The position numbers and the translations under genes were made by a program. The notes below the pieces were generated by a model, which saw only the letters and a program-made list of their open reading frames with translations, ran no database searches and was not told the origin of the DNA. A stretch of 31,002 nt of DNA from Mnemiopsis leidyi (lineage: Eukaryota > Ctenophora > Tentaculata > Lobata > Bolinopsidae): positions 192,865-223,866 of the forward strand of contig JH153665.1 of NCBI GenBank assembly GCA_000226015.1, in the 5' to 3' direction. Every line of letters starts with the position of its first letter. The first letter of the stretch is position 1. Below are positions 10,314 to 19,970 of the stretch, in pieces.

Positions 10314-10484
10314 CCACCCCCACCTTCCTACCAAGAGCCGGAAAAAGAAATTCCCCTGTATACCTCGGTGGTAAAACCCCGGCCTCCACTCCACGCTAAG
10401 CCAGTCTTGCCCACCAAGACAGAACCTGAACTAACTGTAGACAGCAACCGAGCTAAATCTGCTTCTCCTATTCCTTCAAATACG
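10314..10484 (+). CDS. Tail exon with PPxY and proline-rich motifs
   Basis: Fifty-seven codons, phase 0 (CCACCTCAG acceptor; ACG|GTTAGT donor). It begins PPPPSYQEPEK, containing PPSY, a match to the PPxY consensus bound by WW domains. It continues LYTSVVKPRPPLHAKPVLP, which has several PxxP-type SH3 ligand candidates. Two tyrosines (YQEP, YTSV) lack Asn at +2. No globular domain is seen. Binding partners are inference from short motifs only. Confidence 0.8.
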
Positions 10485-10682
10485 GTTAGTTACAAACGTC
10501 GTTAGCGTAGGAGATTTAAAAACAGACAAATTATGTAATTTATAGTAATTAGAAGCTCTAACAACTAACACAAACACTCATGACGGAAGACCAACAAACC
10601 AATGTTAGTGCACTTAAAACTCTAGAAAGACGAAGACAGTTTTGCTCGTTCTGCTAGTTGTCAATAACTAAACCGTATTCAG

Positions 10683-10777
10683 AACGAGGTGCCAGTCGTT
10701 CAATATGACACGATCGACGACGTCAGAGCTCAAGCACCAATAGTTCCTCCTAAACCTACCCTTGTCAATGGAAACAG
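10683..10777 (+). CDS. Tail exon with YDTI and VPPKP motif
   Basis: Ninety-five bases, phase 0 to phase 2, acceptor ACCGTATTCAG, donor ACAG|GTTAGA. It encodes NEVPVVQYDTIDDVRAQAP and then IVPPKPTLVNGN. VPPKPTL is a proline-rich SH3-type site, and QYDTIDD is an acidic tyrosine site. Phase 2 at the end matches the exon at 11361. Confidence 0.78.
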
Positions 10778-11360
10778 GTTAGAATAGTGAAAAGCTGTTA
10801 GAATCCTATTTTGGAGAGGTCTGATATTTAAACTTTGTAAACGCCTTTAGAGAATAACTCTTTATCGAACAAAATTTGTCGGTCTTTATGCTACTAAAAC
10901 GGTCAAAAACATCTAAAAAAGATCTAAGAAAATCTTGAAATTCATGAAGCTGAAAGAGGATCAAAATAAAAACAACAGAATAAGATAATAAAGTCAAGTA
11001 TCTAGGCAGTGTCCACTATGATAGCATTACATAAGCTCTACATAATACATTTGATCTCCGTAGGACAAGTCGAACAATTGCACTGGCCGGATCATTAGTG
11101 CCTCTTTAAGTTCCGATGTGGATTTACGATTGTCGGCCTTTATTCAACAAAAAGCAGCTGCCCTCCTGGGATACCATAATATTAGATTTACAGCTGGATA
11201 GAACGATACATCGCAGTACGACAGGGAACTTTCGAAATCGCGTCTTAATTATTGAATCTAACTATACCAATCAAATAGCGAATAAAAATGAGATTTTGTC
11301 CAATAAAAGAATATCAACGTACTTTTATCCTATACGAGGTAAGAAAGGTCGCCTTTTCAG

Positions 11361-11433
11361 AAAACAGCCGGAGGCAGACAAAGTTAAGAGCAAGTTTAAC
11401 GAGGAAAACGAGGAAAAGTTACCTTGGCATGAT
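11361..11433 (+). CDS. Charged tail exon ending PWHD
   Basis: Seventy-three bases, phase 2 to phase 0 (CGCCTTTTCAG; GAT|GTAAGT, both strong). The peptide KQPEADKVKSKFNEENEEKL plus PWHD is Lys/Glu-rich and may be helical. The borders and phase agreement are better evidence than the sequence, which matches nothing I recognise. Confidence 0.72.
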
Positions 11434-11558
11434 GTAAGTAGAATTATGTAACTATATAAGTTACCAATTTTCAACTGTGAACATCGAAAAATTACAAAAA
11501 AAACAAGGCGACGACGATAATATCTCCAAGTTGCATTGGGACGAGATCACTTTTTCAG

Positions 11559-11636
11559 AGAAAATGTCCAAATTATCGACCACGACCGACCGGTCGAGTT
11601 GAAGATCAGTATTACGGTCAAACCTGGTCTCAAAAC
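11559..11636 (+). CDS. Basic Tyr-rich tail exon
   Basis: Twenty-six codons in phase 0 after CACTTTTTCAG. It encodes RKCPNYRPRPTGRVEDQYYG and QTWSQN. The donor CAAAAC|GTGGGT uses the same unusual AAC|GTGGGT context as the exon ending at 7474. It has three tyrosines. If the donor is ignored, the frame stops at TAG about 13 codons later. Confidence 0.65.
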
Positions 11637-12392
11637 GTGGGTTTTGTGGTCATCTCTTAGCCCTGCTGTCTTCTTAGCTAGCCTACTGTCTGTACTAGTC
11701 AGCTCCTCGGCCATTTTAACTTATCTTCAGCTCGACAGCGTCTCTCAGAATTTCCCTTAACAAAAATATTTCATCTTTTCTTAGCTAACTTTCTGCATCG
11801 CTTTGTTGGGAAAAAACAAAATCTTACACTCTGGTAACTAGTAATATAGAACTTTATCTTTTACTAAAACCTGTTGCTATTTCATTTATCGATATAAACT
11901 ATTCTACGGTTGTTTAAAAAGTCAAACAAAGACGGGATGGAAAATGATTTCCCTTAATCGCTCGAATTTATGTTATGTCTAGATATAAGATGGATCCTTA
12001 AGTTGAATGATTGCTTATTGCTTACGATAAACATAATTCAATATCCTACCCTCGTGGACCCACAAATTCTGAACACAAATCGTTATCATCATTATCCAGA
12101 TGTACGTAAGCATTGCCTCAAACTCCCACCGCACATCACAGAAATTAAATTCTCATTTGCTGACGTGGGACGCTATGAACGATCGCTAATCACACTCCAC
12201 AAGCCATAGTCCGAAAGTAGTGATACAAGGTATTCTTTGTGGGACTGCGAAGATCTGTACTCAGCAGTGCTAGCGTCACTGTTAATGCTTACTATAGACT
12301 TCATTGTTGTAGATGCGTTACGTAAACAGCAAAAATCATGCTGTTATAATTGCGGGCTATAAAACTAAATGCTGGCCATTGCGCTACGTCCA

Positions 12393-12640
12393 GGTACGCT
12401 ATCTGAAGACCGGTACCTAAAGGTACGCTATCTGAAGACCGGTACCTAAAGGTACGCTATCTGAAGACCGGTACCTAAAAGTACGCTATATGAAGACCGG
12501 TACCTACAGGACCGGTACCTACAGGACCGGTACCTACAGGACCGGTACTTACAGGACCGGTACCTACAGGACCGGTACATACAGGACCGGTACCTACAGG
12601 ACCGGTACCTACAGGACCGGTACCTACAGGATTTGTACCT
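12393..12640. repeat. Two-stage minisatellite (29-bp then 15-bp units)
   Basis: Three perfect 29-bp units (starts 12393, 12422, 12451; unit begins GGTACGCTATCTG and ends in GACCGGTACCTAAA) and a fourth diverged one are followed by eight 15-bp units with core ACAGGACCGGTACCT. The ACCGGTAC core recurs exactly every 15 bases from 12511 to 12616. The 15-bp unit is the right half of the 29-bp unit. Each copy contains the palindromes ACCGGT and GGTACC. Confidence 0.97.
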
Positions 12641-12700
12641 AGGGGTGGGTACCTACACTTACCTTGTGATACACTGCCTGTTCCTCCCTTATTTCTTTAG

Positions 12701-12808
12701 ACCTTGTACGGTGACACTGCGTGTGTTTCAACTTATGTGGACCCAGTCAGGAGGCAGCAATGGAATGGACACAATATAAATACCATAAAGCTCCAACACA
12801 CGGACTGA
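12701..12808 (+). CDS. Possible alternative terminal exon
   Basis: A strong acceptor (TTCCTCCCTTATTTCTTTAG) is followed in phase 0 by 35 codons starting TLYGDTACVSTYVDPVRRQQ and a TGA at 12806-12808. Phase 0 fits the exon ending at 11636. The tyrosine context resembles the rest of the tail, but there is no family match. It may be chance, or part of a cassette with the donor at CCA|GTCAGG. Confidence 0.25.
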   Translation, partial: TLYGDTACVSTYVDPVRRQQWNGHNINTIKLQHTD

Positions 12809-13365
12809 CCAAGAGAAATACAGCAGGACATAGCTAACTAGGTATTCCAAGAATGTACACAGCGTTTCTACCAAGCCAGTGTGGTAAAAGCAGCTTGAAA
12901 AGTTGCTGACACTCTTGGCGGCGATGATAGGCGACCATGATTTGCACTGCCTGGCAGCCTAAGGCAATCGTTGTGGCCTCTCATCGCACACGTTTTATCT
13001 TATTTGGCTCTCCCGCAGCCAGTTTCTTTCTGGCACCGGTTTTCAGACACAAACAACAACAGCTACAGCGATTAAAGGCAAATGTCACGTGATTACCTTA
13101 TAGTTTAAGGCCTAGTACAGCAATATGTCTTTCTTTACAACACTATACTTGCTTTGCACCGCTATTTCGGGTATGAACAAAAAGAAAACCTAATGGCCGA
13201 TAATGGAACTGTACGTAAAACAAGTAGAGGAAAACTTAATATACTACTAGCACTACCGAGCTCGGGGAGGAAAGTATCGGAAAAGGACGAGTAGTGAATA
13301 TAGGTATAGTGAAACAGCTGTGTACCAGTGACCAGTGTAGAGTTGTGTGTTAAGGTGAAGATGTT

Positions 13366-13420
13366 AGTTGTGTGTGTGTGTGTGTGTCTGTGTGTGTGTG
13401 TGTGTCTGTGTGTGTACACA
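13366..13420. repeat. (TG)n microsatellite with TCTG interruptions
   Basis: An intronic TG tract interrupted by two TCTG steps. The open frame on the other strand is repeat-derived. Confidence 0.95.
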
Positions 13421-14464
13421 CGAAAACAGGAGTACTGGAAGTTTAACGTGCTGAGCTGCTCTTGATACATTACAGAAATATTTCACGTATGATGGCCCTT
13501 TTCATTTTTTCTTAACTCACTTGTTGAGGATCTCGTTAAAAATCTGAGTAAACATGATGAAAATGGACTTTTGCTGTGAAATAAAGGAATAACAGAACAT
13601 GGATAATATCAACTACAACATACATCAGCAACCTATTGTGGCAGGGTAACCAATAACCGTGCCAATACCGACACTAACAGTAACCTGGCACTGACGCCAG
13701 GGTAATATTTAGACTGTTTAAGTAATCACTAACCAGTACGCATCACTGCTAACTCAAGATAACATCTCGTGTAAACGTAACGCTATCTACCCGGCCTATA
13801 GATGTACCTAGGACTATGTCTGCAAGGTCAGCTGCAAGTCGCACCTCATCACGTCAGATTACATAAATGTCGAGCAGGTGTCTACGAATTTGTACCTGTA
13901 TAATGCTAGGCTGCTGCTCATTCCTGAGTACGTTCTTGCAGGCTACATATTGACTGTACTAATGTTGATGTATATGTCGTGTCATGGTATGGTACGTGTT
14001 TTCGGTGAAATCTGTGATAACTCGAAATATTCTTTACAATAAATAGTTTGTCGGCGTAGTAAAATAAATTTAAAACCTTTAAAAATGGCAAAATGTTAAC
14101 TATTTAAGAGATAAACATTTCTGAATTTTCGTAATAACGGGGTTTATCTTCGGAGGTATCACAAATTTTAGGTACCATATGACAGTGATTGACCAATGAG
14201 AAGTTAGATACGACCAATCAATTTTCCGCCATGCTATCACATGATACCAAGTATTTGTGACCCTTGACCGAAAAACGCGTAACTATCTATTGAACGTCTC
14301 ATACGTTATAGGAAACTTAGCGTTCCCGTAAAGACATTAACCTTTGATTTACTAAGAGTACACTGTAAATTGTAAACAGGAAGTATGTTAAACTTAAAGG
14401 AGTTTACTTAACTAACGATATGTGTCTACTGTCTAATGTAAAAATTATAACATCGGAACTCAAA

Positions 14465-14556
14465 TCTGAAACTAGCAGTTTTGACACAAAAGTGGCTCGT
14501 ATTGAAAAAATCTGAAACTAGCAGTTTTGGCACAAAAGTGGCTTGTACTGAAAAAA
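14465..14556. repeat. 46-bp tandem duplication
   Basis: TCTGAAACTAGCAGTTTTG at 14465 recurs at 14511. The copies share ACACAAAAGTGGCT and TGAAAAAA and differ at a handful of sites. It lies upstream of the exon at 14756 and is non-coding. Confidence 0.9.
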
Positions 14557-14755
14557 AGCTTGCTGCATGTTTCAAAGAGCAGCACCCTCTTCCTTTCTAT
14601 TGCTTATATAACTTTAAATGTTACTTTCATAATTCATCTGTCAATTTATCTGTAAATCTCGCAATAGACGACATAACGATATAAGGCTTAGAAATATACC
14701 AGCCTCGAGCCAAGACCCATACTATACTCCTTGGCTTACGTGAGCAATATTTCAG

Positions 14756-14809
14756 AAAAGTCAGTACAACTTGGACGACGAATGGTTGGAACTTGACCGT
14801 CTGACTCAG
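14756..14809 (+). CDS. Small Tyr/Asp-rich tail exon
   Basis: Eighteen codons, KSQYNLDDEWLELDRLTQ, in phase 0 between CAATATTTCAG and ACTCAG|GTAGAG. The other two frames are closed, and this frame has a stop just before the acceptor, which favours a spliced exon. Phase 0 fits the exon ending at 11636, giving WSQN|KSQYNL. It does not directly fit the phase-2 acceptor at 15388, so either a small exon is missing or this exon belongs to a transcript that ends before 15388. Confidence 0.55.
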
Positions 14810-15387
14810 GTAGAGATTAAAAACAATCGGTTGCACTTCATTTAAATTCACTACTAAGGACAGTGGAATTCAAAGAATTGGACAGAAACCTGCGACCGTG
14901 TGGCTTGATTGCCTTAATTGCGTTCACTGGACTTACTTTCTTGCCAAATACTGACGAAATCATGGTCAAATTGGTCCAGAGGCAAGTTTAATGACCAACG
15001 CTCAGAAACGCTTTGAATGCGTATTGCTATGACAAGCTATCTAACTTATTATCGCGCGAATAAATTAAACTGCTATAAGAACGTTTTCAAGAGCCAAGCG
15101 AGGGTGTGGCTTATGGCTTCGTGAATAACGGGATATATTGCACCAGCGTAAACTTTTCAAACTCGTTTTGGCAATCTAATCTAGCGTGCGATATAGGACC
15201 ACCCATTGACTTGATACAGATGTGTGTTTTTTATAGTAGACATCACAGTGTAAAACATGACATAACTAATGTGTACATTTGACTCTACCGATACATGTAA
15301 ATACATTGTTTTCGTTACTTCAAAACATCCGATCATGGCATCACCAATCGCCACCATTTAGATTTTAGATGTTGCTTGTTTGCTTAG

Positions 15388-17413
15388 GTCGGTAGCTTTA
15401 ATGAGAGACAAACGTGTAGATCACCACAGAAAAGTCGCCCCACCAAGAAACGAAAGATTTCAAAATAGCTCTGCTGACTTTTTGAGCCAACTTTGGCCAG
15501 CCTCAGCTCCAGGGCACAGCGATGTCTCCCCTGTCAGTGACCCATGGAGACGTTTAGGCCTGGATTTGGGATCTTGTGGGAGTCTTCTACGGTCCAGACA
15601 TCCTAGTTTGGAGCACAGAAATGAAAACCGAGGAGCTCAGGATCACTTCACCTTAGTAAGAGGATTGAGTCTCGAATCAGTGTACTCCAATATGTCCTAT
15701 AGTCGGCAAATAAACGAGAATTCTCGGTTTGAACCGACTTCCTTCGCTAATCCGACAAATTTTCTAGACGCCTCGTATAACCTTGCTTCACCAGAGACGA
15801 TGAAGCACACCTGGAGTACTTGTGATTCAGATCTTCTCTCGCCAGTCTGCAATCAGCCGCATTATTCGCCTTTCAGAATTGATGACCGAAATGAGGAAGG
15901 TGACTTGTCAACCTCTCCAGGCCACGGTCGTCCAGTAAAACTCAATCTACGGCTGGACAGACAAACGTCGTATGAAAACTGGACTAGTAACGGTAAAGAT
16001 GCCAATAAAAACGATGAATTTTGTGATTTTAGGTATGATGACTATGACCGGTGTAAAAGAAATAATGACCAATTAGTCAGATCGCCGGTGTCTGCAAAAT
16101 ATTTTCCAGAACGGCAGTTTAGTGAAAATGATGACTTGAAAACCAGGATAAAGAAACTCGTGCACGATAAAGACTTCCCCTCCTTAAACAGCTCCGATAC
16201 TCCTAGTAAAATCTGCTCTTCTCCTTCCAGAGAAAAACGATACTCTCCCACACCTGACGTTGACCACCAGTATGATCAGTGGGCCAGGACCCAGAGTCCC
16301 ACTAAACTTAGTCTTGCCTGGTCACCACTTCAATTTCTAGATGACGACCCCCTGATCGGTGCACCTCTTGTGAGTGCCCAGGCCTCGACTAGAAACCACT
16401 GGGAAGGAGCGGTTAATTCAATACTCCGAGAATCGCACCGCTGTGGTAGTTCTTCCCCCGTACACAGGGACGACAAGGAGGGTTCTATATTTCAACGTAC
16501 TTTGACATTCCGGAGAGCAGCCAGACCGCGATTAGGCAGTGATACCCAGCAGTCGGGAAGTATTTCTGGTTCTGCAAATCCTGATGGCTTTCACCCCCGT
16601 TCACCAGGAATAATTAGGCTGGAAGATCCTCTTCCCGCCAAAAAGAGAGAGAGGCCGAGATTCTTTAGCGACAATACAGACCCTAAACCGGCCGTAAATA
16701 GCTCGCCTCTCGGAAGGGGACACGTTGAGGGTACATACTTTGCTGATCAGCACGCTCCCGTGGAAACCAACGGTTCTGTGTTTGATCGTAATTCCAGGAG
16801 AGCAGCGAGTACCCGATTTTACAGCCCCAGATCCCCTCTGCAGACCAGCACTAGCCCAAAACGGGGAACTCTTAACACAAGTCACAGCTTTGATCCCCAA
16901 GCATGGAATCATAACGAACAGGATAAACTTGATAAGGATATCAGAAGTTTAACTCTTCGGCTGAGACAGAGTTTAGACTCTCTCTCCCAACCCCTAGACG
17001 ATGTTGATGACCAAATCAGTTATGAAGAGCAACACCGACCCTCAAGTCCTCGATTCAATATCAACTCCTGGTCACCGAATAATGCCGATGTGCCTCGGTA
17101 CAAAAACAGCATTAAGACTTGTCAGAGTTTCCCAGTTTTATTTTCTGGTGCACATGCCTTCGAGAATGATCCTGTAGGACTGAAATTCAAAAACAGCTTT
17201 CATACCATTCAAGTCAATCGGAACAAAGGCCCACCCGAAGAATTAGCGAAATTAGGACCGAATCGAATTAAAGGTTCTGATTTTGCAGCGGGGCGTTTTA
17301 GATGTACTCCAGTGCATGAAGAGCGAAGGAAGGCAGTGTATTTAGATTGTCCAGATTCTGATTCCAGCGACTCGCCCGAGGAAAAAGTCGCCACCGTAAT
17401 CACATTTCGATCT
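15388..17413 (+). CDS. 2-kb exon, disordered Ser/Pro/Arg-rich region
   Basis: One junction base plus 675 open codons, from TTTGCTTAG (phase 2) to TCT|GTAAGT (phase 0). No domain is recognised. The composition is Ser, Pro, Arg, Asp and Asn with many SP and RSxS sites (FYSPRSPLQTSTSPK, RYSPTPDVD), so phosphorylation and disorder are likely. Three tyrosines have Asn at +2: SVYSNM (codon 15683), SYENW (15971) and RYKNS (17099). A short candidate helix reads IRSLTLRLRQSLDSL. An ATG at 15401 could start an independent protein. Intron retention at the 3' end would add VSAAENVYEN and then a TAG at 17444-17446. Confidence 0.85.
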
Positions 17414-17523
17414 GTAAGTGCAGCAGAAAATGTGTATGAAAATTAGGTCGATTTTGTAAATTTTTCACCCTAAACGACCTCCACCATTACATAATTAAAA
17501 ATCGCTCGCCCACGAACAAAGAG

Positions 17524-17604
17524 GTGTTCATGATCACTTTATGTTAAAAAAAGAGAAGTGTTCATGATCACTTCATGTTAAAAAAAAGTTGATCACTTTA
17601 TGGT
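17524..17604. repeat. About 34-bp intronic tandem repeat
   Basis: GTGTTCATGATCACTT-type units followed by ATGTTAAAAAAA occur about 2.5 times in the short intron before 17623. TGATCAC is a shared core in all copies. Confidence 0.85.
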
Positions 17605-17622
17605 GAAATGACTGTTTTTCAG

Positions 17623-17724
17623 GACGTGGCTCGAATGACGGATGACTTAGCGATGGACCTTGATTTAGATGGTCCTGAAAAGAATGTGTACGTCGTAAAT
17701 CCACAAAAACCTGTCAACTACAAT
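17623..17724 (+). CDS. Exon with NVYVVN motif
   Basis: Thirty-four codons, phase 0 at both ends (CTGTTTTTCAG; AAT|GTGAGT). It contains DVARMTDDLAMDLDLDGPEK, then NVYVVNPQKPVNYN. The acidic lead-in to VYVVN resembles an SH2 ligand but lacks Asn at +2. The downstream exon joins in frame. Good borders and phase give fair confidence, but the role is unknown. Confidence 0.8.
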
Positions 17725-17898
17725 GTGAGTTTCTATTTTTCTATTTTTCATTTTAGCAACACTAACTCTAAAAATTCGCCCTTTGCATGACGGACTGTGC
17801 AGCAGAAGCAAGTTTATTGTTTTATCACTATGTGTGGAATGCGTCTTGTCGTATGCCTACTTTTACCCGTTCTGTCTTGCACCCTTTTTTCTTGCTAG

Positions 17899-18018
17899 GC
17901 ACCCCGAGGTCTGGAGGCTGCACCGCCGCCGTCCTCAGGATACGGCACCCCACCGGCAGCCCCCTCCCCTCCCTCCAGCCGACCTTACAGATCACCTCGA
18001 CAATACTCCCCTCGACAG
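17899..18018 (+). CDS. Proline-rich exon
   Basis: Forty codons in phase 0 (TTTTCTTGCTAG; CGACAG|GTGCTT). The sequence starts APRGLEAAPPPSSGYGTPPA and ends RPYRSPRQYSPRQ. It is Pro/Ser/Arg-rich with SP sites and PxxP-type segments, and GC content rises locally. No fold is recognised. The frame is the only one that joins both neighbours. Confidence 0.8.
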
Positions 18019-18196
18019 GTGCTTCTCTTCTTCTTCCTTAGACTTTTTGTTACGCGTGCTCTACAACATCTTGTGTTATTTACTGTGCCGCATGTTACAT
18101 AAAGTGTACATAAAGTAAGGATTGTGTAATGTTAACCCTGTAAATGTGCGTGTATTTTCTGAAAAGATCGCGATGTTTATGTGATTTTATTAGCAG

Positions 18197-18282
18197 GAGC
18201 CCCCATCCCCCGGCATTATTAACGACACGCCCTCTGCCGCGGACATCATGAAAAAGTGGCAACAACGAGAACGACAGTCGAA
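18197..18282 (+). CDS. Exon with SAADIMKKWQQRERQS
   Basis: Eighty-six bases, phase 0 to phase 2 (TTATTAGCAG; TCGAA|GTGAGA). It encodes EPPSPGIINDTPSAADIMKK then WQQRERQS. The second half is predicted to be helical and basic. If unspliced, the frame ends at once in TGA (AAG TGA), so a truncated isoform ending RQSK is possible. Splicing to 18404 rebuilds a Lys codon. Confidence 0.78.
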
Positions 18283-18403
18283 GTGAGAACTTATCTAGGC
18301 TCTTTAAAAGTTTGTACTATTTTAGGACTGGTTTATAAAGAGATAGCATAAAATTAGAGTATGTGTCAACGTGATTGTGGTGTTAAAATTCTTTGTCCGA
18401 CAG

Positions 18404-18470
18404 ACAAACTGATAGACCGACTGACAGACAAACCGATAGACCGACTGACAGACAGACTGGTAGACAGATA
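18404..18470 (+). repeat. 24-bp coding tandem repeat with repeated CAG acceptors
   Basis: The unit ACAAACTGATAGACCGACTG plus ACAG occurs about 2.7 times and encodes eight-residue QTDRPTDR units. Each full unit ends in CAG at 18403, 18427 and 18451, spaced exactly 24 bases, so each could act as an in-frame splice acceptor. Confidence 0.85.
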
Positions 18471-19199
18471 CTAAAGTCTCGAGACTACAACTTTACTCCG
18501 ACCCGCGGAAACCGATCTCCTACCCTCTCTAACAGACTGACAGACCGTCGCACTTCCCTTGAAAAGATTTTGTCCGACAGACGTGAAAAACTTGACCGGC
18601 TGACCCAAGAATTATCCGACCTTGATCGATCTAGTGCAAGCAGGAGGCCCTCCATCGAAAGTAGATCTAGGTTCTCGGATAGTACGGTTAGACCAAGAGA
18701 AAGACGGGATTCTTTAGACCGAAGATTTTTCCTGGAAAAGAAATCGCCATCAAAAAGATCCTCTTTTCGATCAGACCGATCACCGTCCTGCGTGACTGAT
18801 TCATATTTGCGGAGATCAAATCAATCCCTCTCTTCAGAGAGGTCGCTCTCAGAAAAATCTAACTACCGCCGTCCCATACTGGAGACTTGCGGTACTCTCC
18901 CAGAACCTCCTCCTAGATGTGCTTCTCTGGAACAGACCAAACGGAGAAGCTCTAAACGGAAAAGCTCCATGGATCAATCTCTATCTAGCTTGGATCAGCT
19001 CCAAGAAGATTCATGTAAAGTGAAACCGAAGCCTAAACCTCAATCCACTAATACCCGGACAGACCGACCGACAGACAAAGGTTACTCGACCTCCCCTCAT
19101 AACTCGTCAAGAAGATCGTCAGCCTCTGACCAGAGTTCCATGTTAAGGAGGGAAAACTCTTTAAGGCTGGCCCGTGAGATTATACAGAAGTACAGATAG
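18404..19199 (+). CDS. Terminal coding exon, Ser/Arg-rich with TDRPTDRQ repeat
   Basis: One junction base plus 264 codons to a TAG at 19197-19199. It opens with a 24-bp coding repeat (QTDRPTDR units), then a heptad-like helix (SLEKILSDRREKLDRLTQEL) that may form a short coiled coil. A long Ser/Arg-rich region follows (RRSNQSLSSERSLSEKS, KRRSSKRKSSMDQSLSSL), and the protein ends LRLAREIIQKYR. Arg-x-x-Ser sites are frequent, so basophilic kinase regulation is plausible. The tail has no PDZ-type end. The frame is supported by the upstream exon phase and by length. Confidence 0.87.
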
Positions 19200-19970
19200 G
19201 GTAATCTTGTTGATATTTGGGCACTTTAAGCACCACCTAGTTGTTATTTCACTTAAATTTTTATCTCATATTTTCAGAGTATTTAGAAATCTATCAAATC
19301 ATAAGATTACCAGATCTTGAGTACATAGAGTTTTACCGTAAATGTATCATTATCTATGATTTCTAAAACTCTTTCCCCTACCTCCCAGTATTACACCCAA
19401 AGTTTGCCGTGATAGGATAGCCGGATTATTCGCTAATTGCATGGGAATTTGACTTAGTTAACTGTTTTTATCTTTTCAGGACTGATATGAGAAGTTATCA
19501 CTAGTAACAGATAGCGAAATGTAGAATTTATCTGTCAACAATGTACAAAGCATCACAAGACCGAAGCGATCCCCCCGTGGCGCGACAAAACGGTTTATTC
19601 ACGTGTGCTGCTGACACGTGTGCTGCATTCTTTTACTTCCGGGACAGGGAGATGAAATTCAGATCTGTTTCGTTAAGATTATAGGGGACTTGAATGAGAA
19701 GTTGCGAAATTGCGTTACTGTACGATCAGAATTTGTCCTGGGTTTTCCTGGCTTTCGACGTTCCGGTGATAGATTCAGATAGTTTTGTTTTTCGTGTTGG
19801 ACTCTCGAAAATCGGTGTTGCATTTAAACGATGAGTTTGCTGCGAAGCCCCACCTATTTGTATTCATGTGTATATTATTCCTTTGCCATTATAATTGTGT
19901 TTATGTTATCTTTGCAGAAAAATGCAATAAAGAAGAAATTAATTTTTTATGTTACGCTTTAAATAAAGTG
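19200..19970 (+). other. 3' UTR of the plus-strand gene with polyadenylation signals
   Basis: AT-rich sequence after the TAG. Canonical AATAAA hexamers occur at 19926-19931 and 19962-19967, either giving a 3' UTR of about 750-790 bases. An acceptor-like ATCTTTTCAG at 19489 could mark a UTR intron starting at GGTAAT just after the stop, which I cannot confirm. Confidence 0.5.

Larger units (their letters stand above)
1286..19199 (+). other. Gene model: FERM-FA scaffold protein with tyrosine-rich tail (join of exons)
   Basis: Proposed join: 1286-1420, 1640-1750, 2204-2251, 3646-3743, 4600-4671, 5590-5673, 6014-6194, 7259-7474, 7892-7957, 8677-9033, 9530-9691, 10314-10484, 10683-10777, 11361-11433, 11559-11636, 14756-14809, then probably 15388-17413, 17623-17724, 17899-18018, 18197-18282, 18404-19199. 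Reading phase is conserved at every junction except 14809/15388, where phase 0 meets phase 2, so a small exon is missing or two genes abut. FERM proteins link membrane receptors to the cortical cytoskeleton. The 4.1-type FERM and FA domains are recognisable here, but the tail is not one I know. Inference: a submembranous adaptor combining a FERM membrane anchor with tyrosine, PPxY and proline docking motifs. The alternative is a FERM gene ending near 14.8 kb plus an independent disordered-protein gene. Confidence 0.6.

Noticed and set aside
11064-11109. Possible short terminal exon (RTSRTIALAGSLVPL then TAA) after the exon ending at 10777
   Set aside because: Phase fits, but the exon at 11361 has much better borders and also fits. 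There is no similarity to judge by.
13162-13470. Minus-strand open frame with a His/Thr run
   Set aside because: Its core is the TG microsatellite read on the other strand, and there is no other protein-like signal.
14881-14980. Exon with a GC-AG type donor (AGAG|GCAAGT) to bridge 14809 and 15388
   Set aside because: No acceptor gives an open frame of the needed phase.
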